64,000 bases of DNA from Hoeflea sp. BAL378. GTDB lineage: Bacteria > Pseudomonadota > Alphaproteobacteria > Rhizobiales > Rhizobiaceae. Position numbers and translations under genes: made by a program. The notes below the pieces were generated by a model. It did no database searches. It worked only from the letters and a program-made list of their open reading frames with translations, and had not been told where the DNA came from. The DNA lies in assembly GCF_000759435.1 (NCBI RefSeq), contig NZ_JRJG01000002.1, positions 18,627 through 82,626 of the forward strand, given 5' to 3'. This document shows positions 23,733-31,615 of this stretch, in pieces. Within the stretch, counting starts at the first letter, position 1. Each line of letters opens with the position of its first letter.

Positions 23733-24680
23733 ATGGCCAAGACTGACATACCCATGCTCGAACCGGTCGCGATCGCCGACAGCATCGAGCAGATCGCCAA
23801 GCTGGCGCGCGAAGCCGCCGGCATCGACATCGTCACTCTCAACCTCGCGGTCAAGGGCTTGCCCGAGCGCGTGCCGATCGCCAGGCTGCACGGCGAGAGC
23901 CCGGAATTCGACAGCCTCAAGCAGCTGGCGGAGGAATGGCGGCTGTTCCCCGAGCGCAAGACCGGCACGGCGATCGTCGACACGCTCACCTCCTTCATCG
24001 ACCTCACCAGCCGCCACGCCACCGAAGACAGCGTGATCTTCGCCGGCACCGACTGGAAAGCGCCGTCGCTCACCGCCGTGATCGATTATCACTGCCTCAA
24101 TTCCGGCGAAGGCTACGCCGGCAATCTCGGCCACCGCATCCACTACCCGTTTCCGCTGTCCGAACAGTGGAAGATCTGGGTGGGGATGAACGGCAAGCCG
24201 ATGGACCAGGGCGATTTCGCCGCCTTCATCGAGGACAACATTGCCGACCTCTCCTCGCCCGAGGCGCTGGAGGTGACCGATTACGAGGCCAAGTTCGCCA
24301 CCACCATCGCCACGCCTTCGGCGCTGGTGACGCTGTCGCGCGGCCTTGCCGTGCATGTCTCTTCCAAGGCCAAATCGGCCGTCACGCTGCAGTCCGGCGA
24401 GGGCGAGATCGTCTGGGACGAGGTGCACCAGGGCGCCGACGGCAACAGGCTCAAGGTGCCGGGCCTGTTCATGCTGCAGATTCCGCTGTTCCACATGGGC
24501 GAGACGCAGCGGGTGCCGGTGCGGCTGCGCTACCGCATGCGCGATGGCGCCGTCGTCTGGTTCTATCAGATCTGGCGGCCGGACGTGGCGGTGACCGAGA
24601 GGGTGACCGAGGACTTCGAGACCGCCGTCGAGAAGACCAGGCTGCCCGGCTACATCGGCAAGCCCGAAGCCACCCGCTGA
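23733..24680 (+). CDS. DUF2303 (YfdQ-like) family protein
   Basis: The 315-aa protein matches the DUF2303 family, found in prophages and once named YfdQ in E. coli. Typical segments are the central TAVIDYHCLNSGEGYAGNLG and the C-terminal RLRYRMRDGAVVWFYQIWRP. The biochemical role is not established. The ATG at 23733 has AAGGA eight bases upstream; an ATG two codons earlier is too close to that box. It lies in the rightward early operon. Confidence 0.85.
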   Translation: MAKTDIPMLEPVAIADSIEQIAKLAREAAGIDIVTLNLAVKGLPERVPIARLHGESPEFDSLKQLAEEWRLFPERKTGTAIVDTLTSFIDLTSRHATEDSVIFAGTDWKAPSLTAVIDYHCLNSGEGYAGNLGHRIHYPFPLSEQWKIWVGMNGKPMDQGDFAAFIEDNIADLSSPEALEVTDYEAKFATTIATPSALVTLSRGLAVHVSSKAKSAVTLQSGEGEIVWDEVHQGADGNRLKVPGLFMLQIPLFHMGETQRVPVRLRYRMRDGAVVWFYQIWRPDVAVTERVTEDFETAVEKTRLPGYIGKPEATR

Positions 24681-24748
24681 ACCGGCCCCTGCCCGGCGCG
24701 ATCTCCCAAGCCGCGCCGGGCGACCCCTGATTTGAGAGGAAACTACCC

Positions 24749-24928
24749 ATGGACGACAAAGGCAGACTCCACATCACTAACGCGGAAGGCAAAGAGACTT
24801 TCGTGGGCAATTCCTACGAGGAAACCGGCCTGCGCGAGCACGGCAACCGGCACGAGCGCCGCAAGGCGAAAGCCATGCAGAAGGAGAACCTTCGTCTAGC
24901 AGCGCGAGGAGACCAATCGCGTGGATAA
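24749..24928 (+). CDS. Small charged phage protein (59 aa)
   Basis: The ATG follows GAGAGGAAAC. The product has an acidic N-half and a basic HGNRHERRKAKAMQKENLR segment; motifs of this NRxxRR kind recur in tiny phage proteins. It overlaps the next GTG start by 8 bases. Function unknown. Confidence 0.55.
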   Translation: MDDKGRLHITNAEGKETFVGNSYEETGLREHGNRHERRKAKAMQKENLRLAARGDQSRG

Positions 24929-25160
24929 GTTTGCCGAGCAGGTCATCCTTTCGAAGACCCTGCCAGAGATCGCGAAAACCATCGAGAAGATGATTGCCGA
25001 TGCCGGCCTGCCGCGACAGCCATGGAGCCTCTACACGTGGGGCGGGCAGCGCTGCCAATACATATCGAACACCGCTCGAGAAGATGCCCGCAAGGCCATG
25101 CGAGAGACCCTGGACAGATGGGACGAGCAACAAGACCCACCTCCGCACGAGTTCACTTGA
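24921..25160 (+). CDS. Small phage protein, unknown function, GTG start
   Basis: The 79-aa product begins at a GTG with AGGAG about 11 bases upstream. It is helical and rather acidic (LPEIAKTIEKMIADAG, RKAMRETLDRWDEQQD) and ends 15 bases before the next gene. No family recognised. Confidence 0.55.
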   Translation: MDKFAEQVILSKTLPEIAKTIEKMIADAGLPRQPWSLYTWGGQRCQYISNTAREDARKAMRETLDRWDEQQDPPPHEFT

Positions 25161-25175
25161 GACAGGAGATCCGAA

Positions 25176-25367
25176 ATGCCGATAAACAAACAGGACCCAG
25201 ACCTCCCCTGCCCCAGCGCGTACCCGTGGAAGACGTGGCGCGCTGACAGTGGACGCGATGATCAGCGGAACATCATCTGCGAGGACGTCGATTGCGTGAT
25301 CGCCACCAACGTTCCCGAGGCCCAGGCACGCAACATCGTAACCAATCACAACGGCTACCCAGAATGA
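25176..25367 (+). CDS. Small phage protein, unknown function
   Basis: The 63-aa protein has CAGGAG before its ATG and overlaps the sliding clamp gene by 4 bases. It contains two Cys in a CEDVDC segment and DNA-interacting-type residues near the end. Coupling to the clamp gene hints at a role in replication; nothing more can be said. Confidence 0.55.
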   Translation: MPINKQDPDLPCPSAYPWKTWRADSGRDDQRNIICEDVDCVIATNVPEAQARNIVTNHNGYPE

Positions 25368-26509
25368 CCGCCCCCTTCACCCTCACCGCGCCGCGCGAGG
25401 CGCTGCTGGCTGCGGTACAGACGGCGTTCGGCGCCGTCGAGCGGCGCAACACGATTCCGGTGCTGGCCAACCTGCTGCTGGAGTCGTGCGAGACGGGCCT
25501 CACCGTGTCCGGCACCAATCTCGACGTGATGACCACGGTGGCGACCGGCCTCGGCTGCCAGCCGAAGGCGCATGCCGGCATCACCGTTCCGGCAGCGCTG
25601 ACCCACGACATCCTGCGCAAGATCCCGCAGGGCTGCGAGGTGACGCTGGCCGAGGGCAAGAACGGCCAGATGACGCTCACGGCCGGCCGCTCGCGCTTCC
25701 AGCTTTCCACCCTGCCCGCTGCCGACTGGCCGAAGCTCGAGGACAAGTCCGGCGCGCTCGAGACCCGGTTCTCCCTCACCGCCGCCCGCTTCGCCGCGAT
25801 GCTGGCCGGCGTCGATTTCGCCATCTCCACCGAGGAGACGCGGTACTATCTCAACGGCGTCTACATGCACGAGCTGGGCGGCAGCCTGATCACGGTGGCG
25901 ACCGACGGCCACCGCCTGGCGCGCGCCGTGCTGGCGGGCGTGGCGGATGCCGAGGGCATGCCCGGCGTGATCATCCCCGCCAGGACCGTGGATCTCGTCT
26001 CCAAGGCGCTGGCGGCGGCGCCGAAGGACGCGGTGCTTGACATCGCGGTGAGCGAGAACCGGGTGACCTTCGAGACCGGTGCGGTCCGCATCGCCTCCAA
26101 GCTGATCGACGGCACCTTTCCCGATTACCCAAGGGTCATCCCCGAGGGCGGCGCCAACCGCTGGCGCTTCGATGTGGCGGCGCTCGGCGAAGCCGTTGAC
26201 CGCGTCTCCACCATCTCGTCCGAGCGCGGCCGCGCGGTGAAGATGGGCTGGGGCCGCGACACGCTCGACCTGACGGTCGTCAACCCGGACGCCGGCGACG
26301 GCCGCGAGGACATGAGCGTCGAGGCCGAAGACGGCGAGGACGTGGAGATCGGCTTCAATGCCAAGTACCTGGCCCAGATGCTGGCCCACATGACCGGCCG
26401 CGCCACCGTGACCATGGCTGGCCCCGGCGCCCCCGCCCGCTTCGCGCCCGTGCACCAGGAGCACGAGGCGATCGAGATGACCTTTGTCCTGATGCCGATG
26501 AGGGTGTGA
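25364..26509 (+). CDS. dnaN: Phage-encoded DNA polymerase III beta subunit (sliding clamp)
   Basis: The 381-aa protein has the three-domain clamp architecture: RRNTIPVLANLLLESCETGL in domain I, LNGVYMHELGGSLITVATDGHRLA in domain II, and the C-terminal EMTFVLMPMRV end typical of beta clamps. It holds the polymerase on DNA. The phage codes no polymerase in this window, so the clamp probably recruits host or other phage factors. ATGA overlap with the preceding gene. A full chromosomal dnaN must exist elsewhere. Confidence 0.93.
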   Translation: MTAPFTLTAPREALLAAVQTAFGAVERRNTIPVLANLLLESCETGLTVSGTNLDVMTTVATGLGCQPKAHAGITVPAALTHDILRKIPQGCEVTLAEGKNGQMTLTAGRSRFQLSTLPAADWPKLEDKSGALETRFSLTAARFAAMLAGVDFAISTEETRYYLNGVYMHELGGSLITVATDGHRLARAVLAGVADAEGMPGVIIPARTVDLVSKALAAAPKDAVLDIAVSENRVTFETGAVRIASKLIDGTFPDYPRVIPEGGANRWRFDVAALGEAVDRVSTISSERGRAVKMGWGRDTLDLTVVNPDAGDGREDMSVEAEDGEDVEIGFNAKYLAQMLAHMTGRATVTMAGPGAPARFAPVHQEHEAIEMTFVLMPMRV

Positions 26510-26511
26510 CC

Positions 26512-26871
26512 ATGACCCCGCTCTTGACACCGGCGAAGGCAGCGGCCTTTCTTTCGATATCGGTCGACACGCTCGCCGCGATCGTGGCGCGCGGAGATCT
26601 GCCCTACGTCGAGGTCGGCGCCGGCGACAGGCGGCCGCGCCGGCGGTTCGACCCGGCAGACCTTGAGGCCTATGTGGGAGAGCGCAAATGTCGATCTGGA
26701 AACGCCCGGGGCAAGACACATGGTCCTACGACTTCACGGTCCGGGGTCACAGATATTCAGGAAATACTGGCGCAACGACGCGCCGCGAGGCGGAACGCAC
26801 CGAAGCCCGGCTCAAGGACGAAGCCCGCACCGAAGCGCGGAAGCGCGCCGGACAGCCAGCGCAAGGCCTGA
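26512..26871 (+). CDS. Excisionase-family HTH protein
   Basis: The N-terminal ~58 residues form a MerR-type excisionase domain (LLTPAKAAAFLSISVDTLAA, RRRFDPADLEAYV). A basic 60-residue tail is encoded in DNA that also encodes the first ~60 residues of the integrase in another frame. Together with the adjacent integrase it should direct prophage excision. The ATG at 26512 is preceded by GAGGGTG; a GTG two codons earlier is possible. Confidence 0.8.
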   Translation: MTPLLTPAKAAAFLSISVDTLAAIVARGDLPYVEVGAGDRRPRRRFDPADLEAYVGERKCRSGNARGKTHGPTTSRSGVTDIQEILAQRRAARRNAPKPGSRTKPAPKRGSAPDSQRKA

Positions 26872-27782
26872 CGCTGGGCGCGGCCATCTCGCGCTACTGG
26901 CTCGAGGTGGGCGAGCACCACACGAACTCCGATTCCACCCTTTACGATCTCGCGTGGCTCGAGCGGCATTTCGGCAAGACCCGGCTACTGGCATCGGTGA
27001 CTGACCAGGACGTGGCCGCCATGGTGGCCGCCCGTCGGGGCGACGGCATCTCGCCGGCCACGGTCAACCGCACCGCCACCGCCCGGCTGCGCGCCGTCAT
27101 CACCCGCGCCCGCGACGTGTGGAAGGTGGAGGCGCCGCACATCACCTGGAAGAACCACATGCTGCGCGAGCGGCAGGAGGTGATGCGCGAGTTGTCCGCC
27201 GAAGAGGAGGCTGCTCTGTTTGCCCACCTCGCGCCCGGCTATGCCGAGCTCTGCCGCTTCTCGATGCTGTCGGGCTGTCGCTTGGCCGAATGCCTGGATC
27301 TCGAATGGCGGCTGATCGACTGGCATGGCGAGTATATCGTCATCACCGGCAAGGGCGAGAAGACCCGGCACGTCCCGCTGTCGTCGGCGCTGCGCGCCAT
27401 GCTCTGGCCGCTGCCTCGCGCTCACGCGCGAGTCTTTACTCACCGGATCCGCCGCGGTTCGATCCACCACAAGCGCGGTGACATCGCCCCGGTGGAGGAG
27501 GAAGCGCTCAACAGCCACTTCGCGCGGGTGTGCAAGAAGGCCGGTGTGGTGAACTTCCGGTTTCACGATCTGCGCCACACCTTCGCCACCCGGTTCCTGC
27601 GCGCCACCGGCGATATGCGCGCCCTGCAGATCATCCTGGGCCACTCAAGCATCGAGACAACGATGCGCTACGCCCACGTCACAGCAGCCGATGCCAAGCG
27701 CCGGATGGATGCCATGGGCGCGGCCGAAATGCCCACGCGAAAGCCCACCGACGGCGAGGCCGGGCTGGCTAAACACAAATGA
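26688..27782 (+). CDS. Phage tyrosine recombinase (integrase)
   Basis: The 364-aa enzyme has an N-terminal arm/SAM-like DNA-binding part and a catalytic domain with Arg198 (SGCRLAE), a Lys in GKGEKTRH, H293xxR296 (FHDLRHTF), His319 (LGHSS) and the nucleophile Tyr328 (MRYAHV). All catalytic residues are present. It ends about 30 bases before the tRNA-Pro fragment, which marks the attachment site. It is last in the rightward operon and starts inside the excisionase gene. Confidence 0.95.
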   Translation: MSIWKRPGQDTWSYDFTVRGHRYSGNTGATTRREAERTEARLKDEARTEARKRAGQPAQGLTLGAAISRYWLEVGEHHTNSDSTLYDLAWLERHFGKTRLLASVTDQDVAAMVAARRGDGISPATVNRTATARLRAVITRARDVWKVEAPHITWKNHMLRERQEVMRELSAEEEAALFAHLAPGYAELCRFSMLSGCRLAECLDLEWRLIDWHGEYIVITGKGEKTRHVPLSSALRAMLWPLPRAHARVFTHRIRRGSIHHKRGDIAPVEEEALNSHFARVCKKAGVVNFRFHDLRHTFATRFLRATGDMRALQIILGHSSIETTMRYAHVTAADAKRRMDAMGAAEMPTRKPTDGEAGLAKHK

Positions 27783-27813
27783 TTGTTGAGTAAATCGGAT
27801 CAGGGGATACCGC

Positions 27814-27852
27814 CCCCCAGACAAGTGCGCTACCGGGCTGCGCTACGCTCCG
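27814..27852 (-). pseudogene. 5' part of tRNA-Pro(GGG) at the prophage junction (att site)
   Basis: On the minus strand, 27852 to 27814 reads the acceptor 5' strand CGGAGCG, TA, a D-arm (GCGC-AGCCCGGTA-GCGC), A, anticodon stem CTTGT and loop CTGGGGG with anticodon GGG. The next five bases are GCGGT instead of the expected ACAAG, so the 3' half is missing here. The gene is interrupted exactly after the anticodon loop, a standard crossover point for tRNA-specific integrases. The integrase ends next to it. The 3' half should lie at the other prophage end. Confidence 0.8.
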
Positions 27853-28216
27853 ACTGGGGAAGGCCTTAGAACATCGGGATTTTGCGGGCAAGGGCAAAAT
27901 GGCCGGAGCGGGATAAAAACCTAGGAAAGCGCGTTCCCCGCGCCTGCCGCCGTGACCCCTGCCCCGTCCGTCTCCGGTTGCGGCGCGGGACGCAGACGTC
28001 CGCGCCTGTCTCGGTTTCCACCGCATTTGCGATGAAAGCCTTGCACCCGTCCAGAAACATCGCAAAGCAGACATATGAGGCTATTTTAGCAACAAATTGT
28101 TTAGCCATAGAACCTAGTCTGAATCCGACATCTTCGGGGCCGCCGTGACGAGAGACTACACTGCAAGAATGGTCGTCATCAGCGGTAGCGACTGCAGCAG
28201 GAAAAGGTTTTCATCG
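27853..28216. other. Intergenic region between the prophage junction and the TadG-like gene
   Basis: No convincing gene is visible in these 364 bases. The part next to the tRNA fragment contains a possible leftward tRNA promoter (TTGCCC about 45 bases upstream of the tRNA 5' end). The part before the TadG-like gene is more A+T-rich (about 28,070-28,110) and may hold its promoter. A short open frame here on the minus strand is the usual spurious translation of tRNA-Pro. Confidence 0.5.
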
Positions 28217-29875
28217 ATGGGCAGGCTCAATCACATCCTTACCGACACCTCAGGCAATTTCGGAATGGCTTTCGCCATTCTCGCGGTGCCGGCCATGCTC
28301 GCGGGCGGATTGGCCGTGGATTATGTCGGCTTGAGCGTGCAGAGGAGCGAACTGCAGAACGCGGCGGATGCCGCGGTGCTGGCGGTCGCCGGCGAAGGCA
28401 AGATCACCCAGGACAAAGCGCTTGCGATAGCGCAGCAGACCGTCGCCGGCAATTACGGCTTCAGCGCCGCCCAGGTCAGCGTCAGCATGACGAATGGCGT
28501 GGCGGCAGTCCAGGCCGGCATCGACGTGCCGCTCGTGTTCGGCGGCTTCATGGGCAGGAAGAGCATGCCGGTGAACGTCGACGCGGAAGCGACCGTCGCC
28601 TACACCAAATACGAAATCGCGCTGGTGCTCGACACCACCGGCTCCATGGCGGGCGGCAAGCTGGTTTCGCTGCAGAACGCGGTGATCGGCCTTGTCACCG
28701 ACATGGCGGCTCTGGGCCTCGAGAAAGAACAGTTGAAATTCGCGCTGGTGCCCTATGCCGGCTTCGTCAATGTCGGCGCCGACCACGGCCCCGAGATCAA
28801 CGGCGCGGGAAAGGTGACGAAAGCGGCGGCGCGCTGGCTTGACCAGGATGCGGAAGCGCCGATCCCGCAATCGGACCTGCCCCCGGGCTTCAGCCGCTTC
28901 GCCATGTTCAAGCATCTTGGCGTCAAGTGGCCGGGATGCGTCGAAACACGCGTGCCGAACGGAAAGAAGCACTACGATGTCAGCGACATCGCGCCCGACG
29001 CGGCGGACAAGCAGTCGCTCTTCGTTCCCTTCTTCGCGCCCGACGAGCCGGACGACCCCTGGTCCTACCCGAATTCCTACCTGCCGGATGCCGGGGTGCC
29101 CATCGCCGGCAAGGGCAAGGGCGCCAAATCCGGCGCTGACAACGGCGAGGACGCGTCGGATCCCTCGGTCCAACGCCTCGAGCGCTACGGCAAAACCGGC
29201 ACTTACAAGAAGCCGAAAAATGCCGAGGACGCCATGGCCCTGGTCATGAAGTGGAGCAAGCCCAAGCCCGATTTCTCGCCGTCCAAGTTCTATTCCAACA
29301 AATCCGACCCGAAAGGGCCCGGCTTCGGCTGCGAGATCGAGCCGGTGGTGCCGCTGACCACTGATTTCGCGACGGTCACGTCGACGGTGAAGAAGCTCAA
29401 GGCCAACGGCTCGACCAACATGCTCGAAGGGGTGATGTGGGGCTGGCGGGCGCTGTCGAGCCGCGAGCCGTTCTCCGATGGCGCCGATGAGAGCGACAGT
29501 TCGGTGGAGAAGATCATGATCTTCCTGACGGACGGGCAGAATTCCTTCGGCAACCTGAACAACGATCTGGGCTCGGGTTACACCAGCATGGGCTATCTGG
29601 TGGACGGGCGGCTGGACAACCTGACCTCGGCCTCCACCGGCCAGACCAACGACGCCCTCGACAGCAAGACGCTCTCCGCCTGCACCAACGCCAAGAAGGA
29701 CGGCATCGAGATCTACACGATCCGGCTCGAGGAGCCCGATGTCAGCACCGGCACCCTGCTAGCGGAATGCGCCACGACAAAGGCCCATTTCTTCGATGCG
29801 CCGTCGCGAACCCAGCTTGCGCCGATCTTCGAAACCATCAGGAAGGGTGTGGTGAAGCTGCGGCTGACATCCTGA
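28217..29875 (+). CDS. TadG-like protein with TadE/G membrane anchor and von Willebrand factor A domain
   Basis: The ~552-aa protein begins with a type IV pilin-like hydrophobic segment (SGNFGMAFAILAVPAMLAGG, residues ~12-35) of the TadE/TadG family. A vWA domain with a MIDAS-like DTTGSMAGG follows. The end has IMIFLTDGQNSF and IYTIRLEEPD strands. Such proteins are surface- or periplasm-exposed and linked to Flp pilus or envelope assembly; no other tad genes are nearby. The start is uncertain: the ATG at 28217 directly precedes the anchor, and the frame is open to 28145. Confidence 0.8.
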   Translation: MGRLNHILTDTSGNFGMAFAILAVPAMLAGGLAVDYVGLSVQRSELQNAADAAVLAVAGEGKITQDKALAIAQQTVAGNYGFSAAQVSVSMTNGVAAVQAGIDVPLVFGGFMGRKSMPVNVDAEATVAYTKYEIALVLDTTGSMAGGKLVSLQNAVIGLVTDMAALGLEKEQLKFALVPYAGFVNVGADHGPEINGAGKVTKAAARWLDQDAEAPIPQSDLPPGFSRFAMFKHLGVKWPGCVETRVPNGKKHYDVSDIAPDAADKQSLFVPFFAPDEPDDPWSYPNSYLPDAGVPIAGKGKGAKSGADNGEDASDPSVQRLERYGKTGTYKKPKNAEDAMALVMKWSKPKPDFSPSKFYSNKSDPKGPGFGCEIEPVVPLTTDFATVTSTVKKLKANGSTNMLEGVMWGWRALSSREPFSDGADESDSSVEKIMIFLTDGQNSFGNLNNDLGSGYTSMGYLVDGRLDNLTSASTGQTNDALDSKTLSACTNAKKDGIEIYTIRLEEPDVSTGTLLAECATTKAHFFDAPSRTQLAPIFETIRKGVVKLRLTS

Positions 29876-29923
29876 TCCTCGTCCAAGTGCCCTGCGCCTG
29901 CCATCACGTCAGCCTCGCCAAAA

Positions 29924-29952
29924 CGGCCCCGGGAAGATCTCCCGGGGCCGCT
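29924..29952 (-). terminator. GC-rich hairpin terminator
   Basis: Perfect 11-base arms CGGCCCCGGGA (29924-29934) and TCCCGGGGCCG (29940-29950) flank a 5-base loop. On the minus strand TTTT follows the stem, so it best serves the leftward gene ending at 30024. It may also stop the TadG-like transcript from the other side. Confidence 0.7.
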
Positions 29953-30023
29953 TGAAAAAACCGGACAGGCGCGCCGCGAACGGTGGCGTCAACCCTTGCG
30001 CCCGCCCGGCAAACCGCAGGTCG

Positions 30024-30293
30024 TTAGGCTTCCCCGGCGGTTTTCGAGTTCAGAAGGACGACATTGTCGCTCCGTTCCGAAAACGCGAGTTTCATTTTCA
30101 GTCTCAACAACGCGTCAAGGCTGGTTTCGTTTCCATTGGAAGGTTCCTCGCCCTCCCAGTCGAGCGCCGTCTGCAGCACCGCCATGTTGATGAGGTTGCT
30201 CAGATCGCCCAGCTTGAGACGATCCGCCTCCTCCCTGCAGGTCACAAGGGTACGAATGATCCACGCATAGGAGGTTGCGTCGGCTGAATGCAT
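30024..30293 (-). CDS. Small conserved-type hypothetical protein
   Basis: The 89-aa protein starts 12 bases after the GNAT gene stop, so it is probably co-transcribed with it. It is helical (TLVTCREEADRLKLGDLSNL, INMAVLQTALDWEGEE). AAAGG precedes the start. No family recognised. The downstream terminator supports it as the last gene of a two-gene unit. Confidence 0.65.
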   Translation of the reverse strand: MHSADATSYAWIIRTLVTCREEADRLKLGDLSNLINMAVLQTALDWEGEEPSNGNETSLDALLRLKMKLAFSERSDNVVLLNSKTAGEA

Positions 30294-30305
30294 GATGGAC
30301 GCCTT

Positions 30306-31526
30306 TCAGATCTGCGGACTGGGAAGATGCGCCTGCCGCGCGGCCGACAGTTCGAGCGGCCCGGGCACATGCCAGGCGCCTTCCGGCCGGATCAGGCGGT
30401 AGGGATCGTCCCTCAACGACAACGCGGTCGGCGAGGGCTCGATCGTGTCGAGCATTTCGACGAAGACATGGTCGGAGAAGGCAAAGGGCGCGCCGTTTTC
30501 CTTGAGCTTGAAGCCGAAATGCTGCCAGAAGGGCAGATAGTCCTCGCGGGCATGGCCATAGAGGCGGCTGTAGCCCTTTTCCCTGCACAGGGCGACGCTG
30601 GCGCGGACCAGCTCGAAGGCGGTCCGCGACTTGCGGAATTCCTTGCGCACGGCGAGCCGTTCCAGCTTGGCGAACTCGCCAAAGAACCGCAGCCGCATGC
30701 AGCCCGCAGGTTCGTTGTCGATCAGCGCCAGAAGATGGGTCGCCGCCAGATCGTTGCCGTCGAACTCCTCGTCATAGGGGCAGGCCTGTTCGCCGATATA
30801 GACCGCCGAACGGACGGCGGCCACGCGCATCATGTCGTCGAAGCCGTTGACGACGCGGATGCCGGTCGGGCGGATCACCGGATCATGGGTGGCGTAGCTC
30901 GGCAGGCGCTCGCGCAGCGTCTTCGGCCGGCGCGGGATCATGTAGAAATCCTCGAGGAAACGGCCTTCGTGCCAGACGCCGTGCTCGAACCCGCGGCGCA
31001 CCATGGCGCGGTGACCGCGGAGGGTGAGCGAGGTGGAGATGACGTCGGCCTCGGCGTAATGGGGGGAATCGAACCGGTCCATGACGCGGTTGATGCCGGC
31101 CGCCAGCACGCCCGGCGTGAAGCTGGCCCAGACATAGATGGCGGCCGGGCGCTCGTGCTGGCTGACGAGATAGTCGGTCTGCGGGTCGAGCAGGTTCAGC
31201 GTGCCGTCGAGCAGCGCCGAACGTCCCGCCTCGTTGAGCAGGAGCGCCGACATGAAGCCCTCGGGCCGGGAGCGGCCGCGTCGCGCGAACAGCCAGATCG
31301 CGTCGGGGTTCTTCTCGCCCACGCGAATGACGGTCTCGGGCGTGGCCAGGCGGCCGATCACCCTGCCGGCGGCCTCGAGCAGCCGCGGCACGTCTGCGGG
31401 ATCGAGCCGGTTGGTGACGGTGACCAGCGCGGCGGCGCGGTGCATGCGTTCGGCCTCCAGGGCCGCTTCCGCGGTCAACCCGCTTGCATTTGCAGGTAAA
31501 AAACTATTTTGTGGTGTGGCAGACAT
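30306..31526 (-). CDS. GNAT-fold N-acyltransferase with N-terminal extension
   Basis: In the 406-aa protein residues ~240-360 form a GNAT domain. It runs from VVNGFDDMMRVAAVRSAVYI through LLALIDNEPAGCMRLRFFG and FAKLERLAVRKEFR to YGHAREDYLPFWQHFGFK, the usual acyl-CoA-binding order. The first ~200 residues are unassigned. The ATG at 31526 has a G-rich site (AGGGGGCTGCAACC); the frame extends 29 codons further. It is divergent from a LysR gene 89 bases away, which may control it. Substrate unknown. Confidence 0.75.
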   Translation of the reverse strand: MSATPQNSFLPANASGLTAEAALEAERMHRAAALVTVTNRLDPADVPRLLEAAGRVIGRLATPETVIRVGEKNPDAIWLFARRGRSRPEGFMSALLLNEAGRSALLDGTLNLLDPQTDYLVSQHERPAAIYVWASFTPGVLAAGINRVMDRFDSPHYAEADVISTSLTLRGHRAMVRRGFEHGVWHEGRFLEDFYMIPRRPKTLRERLPSYATHDPVIRPTGIRVVNGFDDMMRVAAVRSAVYIGEQACPYDEEFDGNDLAATHLLALIDNEPAGCMRLRFFGEFAKLERLAVRKEFRKSRTAFELVRASVALCREKGYSRLYGHAREDYLPFWQHFGFKLKENGAPFAFSDHVFVEMLDTIEPSPTALSLRDDPYRLIRPEGAWHVPGPLELSAARQAHLPSPQI

Positions 31527-31615
31527 GGTTGCAGCCCCCTTATTTAGCTTGAGGGAAGCGTAGCCGGGTTCCGGCGGTTTGACTTTGGCAAATAGTGTTA
31601 CAGAGAGTTCCACCC

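Larger units (their letters stand above)
1..27813. mobile_element. Lambda-like temperate prophage, left end outside the window
   Basis: Head and packaging genes, a primase/helicase replication block, a CI/Cro-type switch, an excisionase and an integrase occur in one continuous block. The right boundary is placed at the truncated tRNA-Pro next to the integrase. The major capsid, tail and lysis genes are not in the window, so the element must continue to the left. Most genes overlap by 4 bases (ATGA), a sign of tight operons. Whether it is still inducible cannot be judged because the left part is missing; the genes seen are mostly intact, with one suspected frameshift near 16.3 kb. Confidence 0.93.

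Noticed and set aside
22809..26719. Leftward long open frames opposite the DUF2303 and sliding clamp genes
   Set aside because: Low-quality Arg/His/Gly-rich translations; the rightward genes form an operon with overlaps and ribosome sites.
27769..28074. Short leftward ORF containing SRSVAQPGSALVWG
   Set aside because: This is the well-known false translation of a tRNA-Pro gene; it was instead used as evidence for the truncated tRNA.
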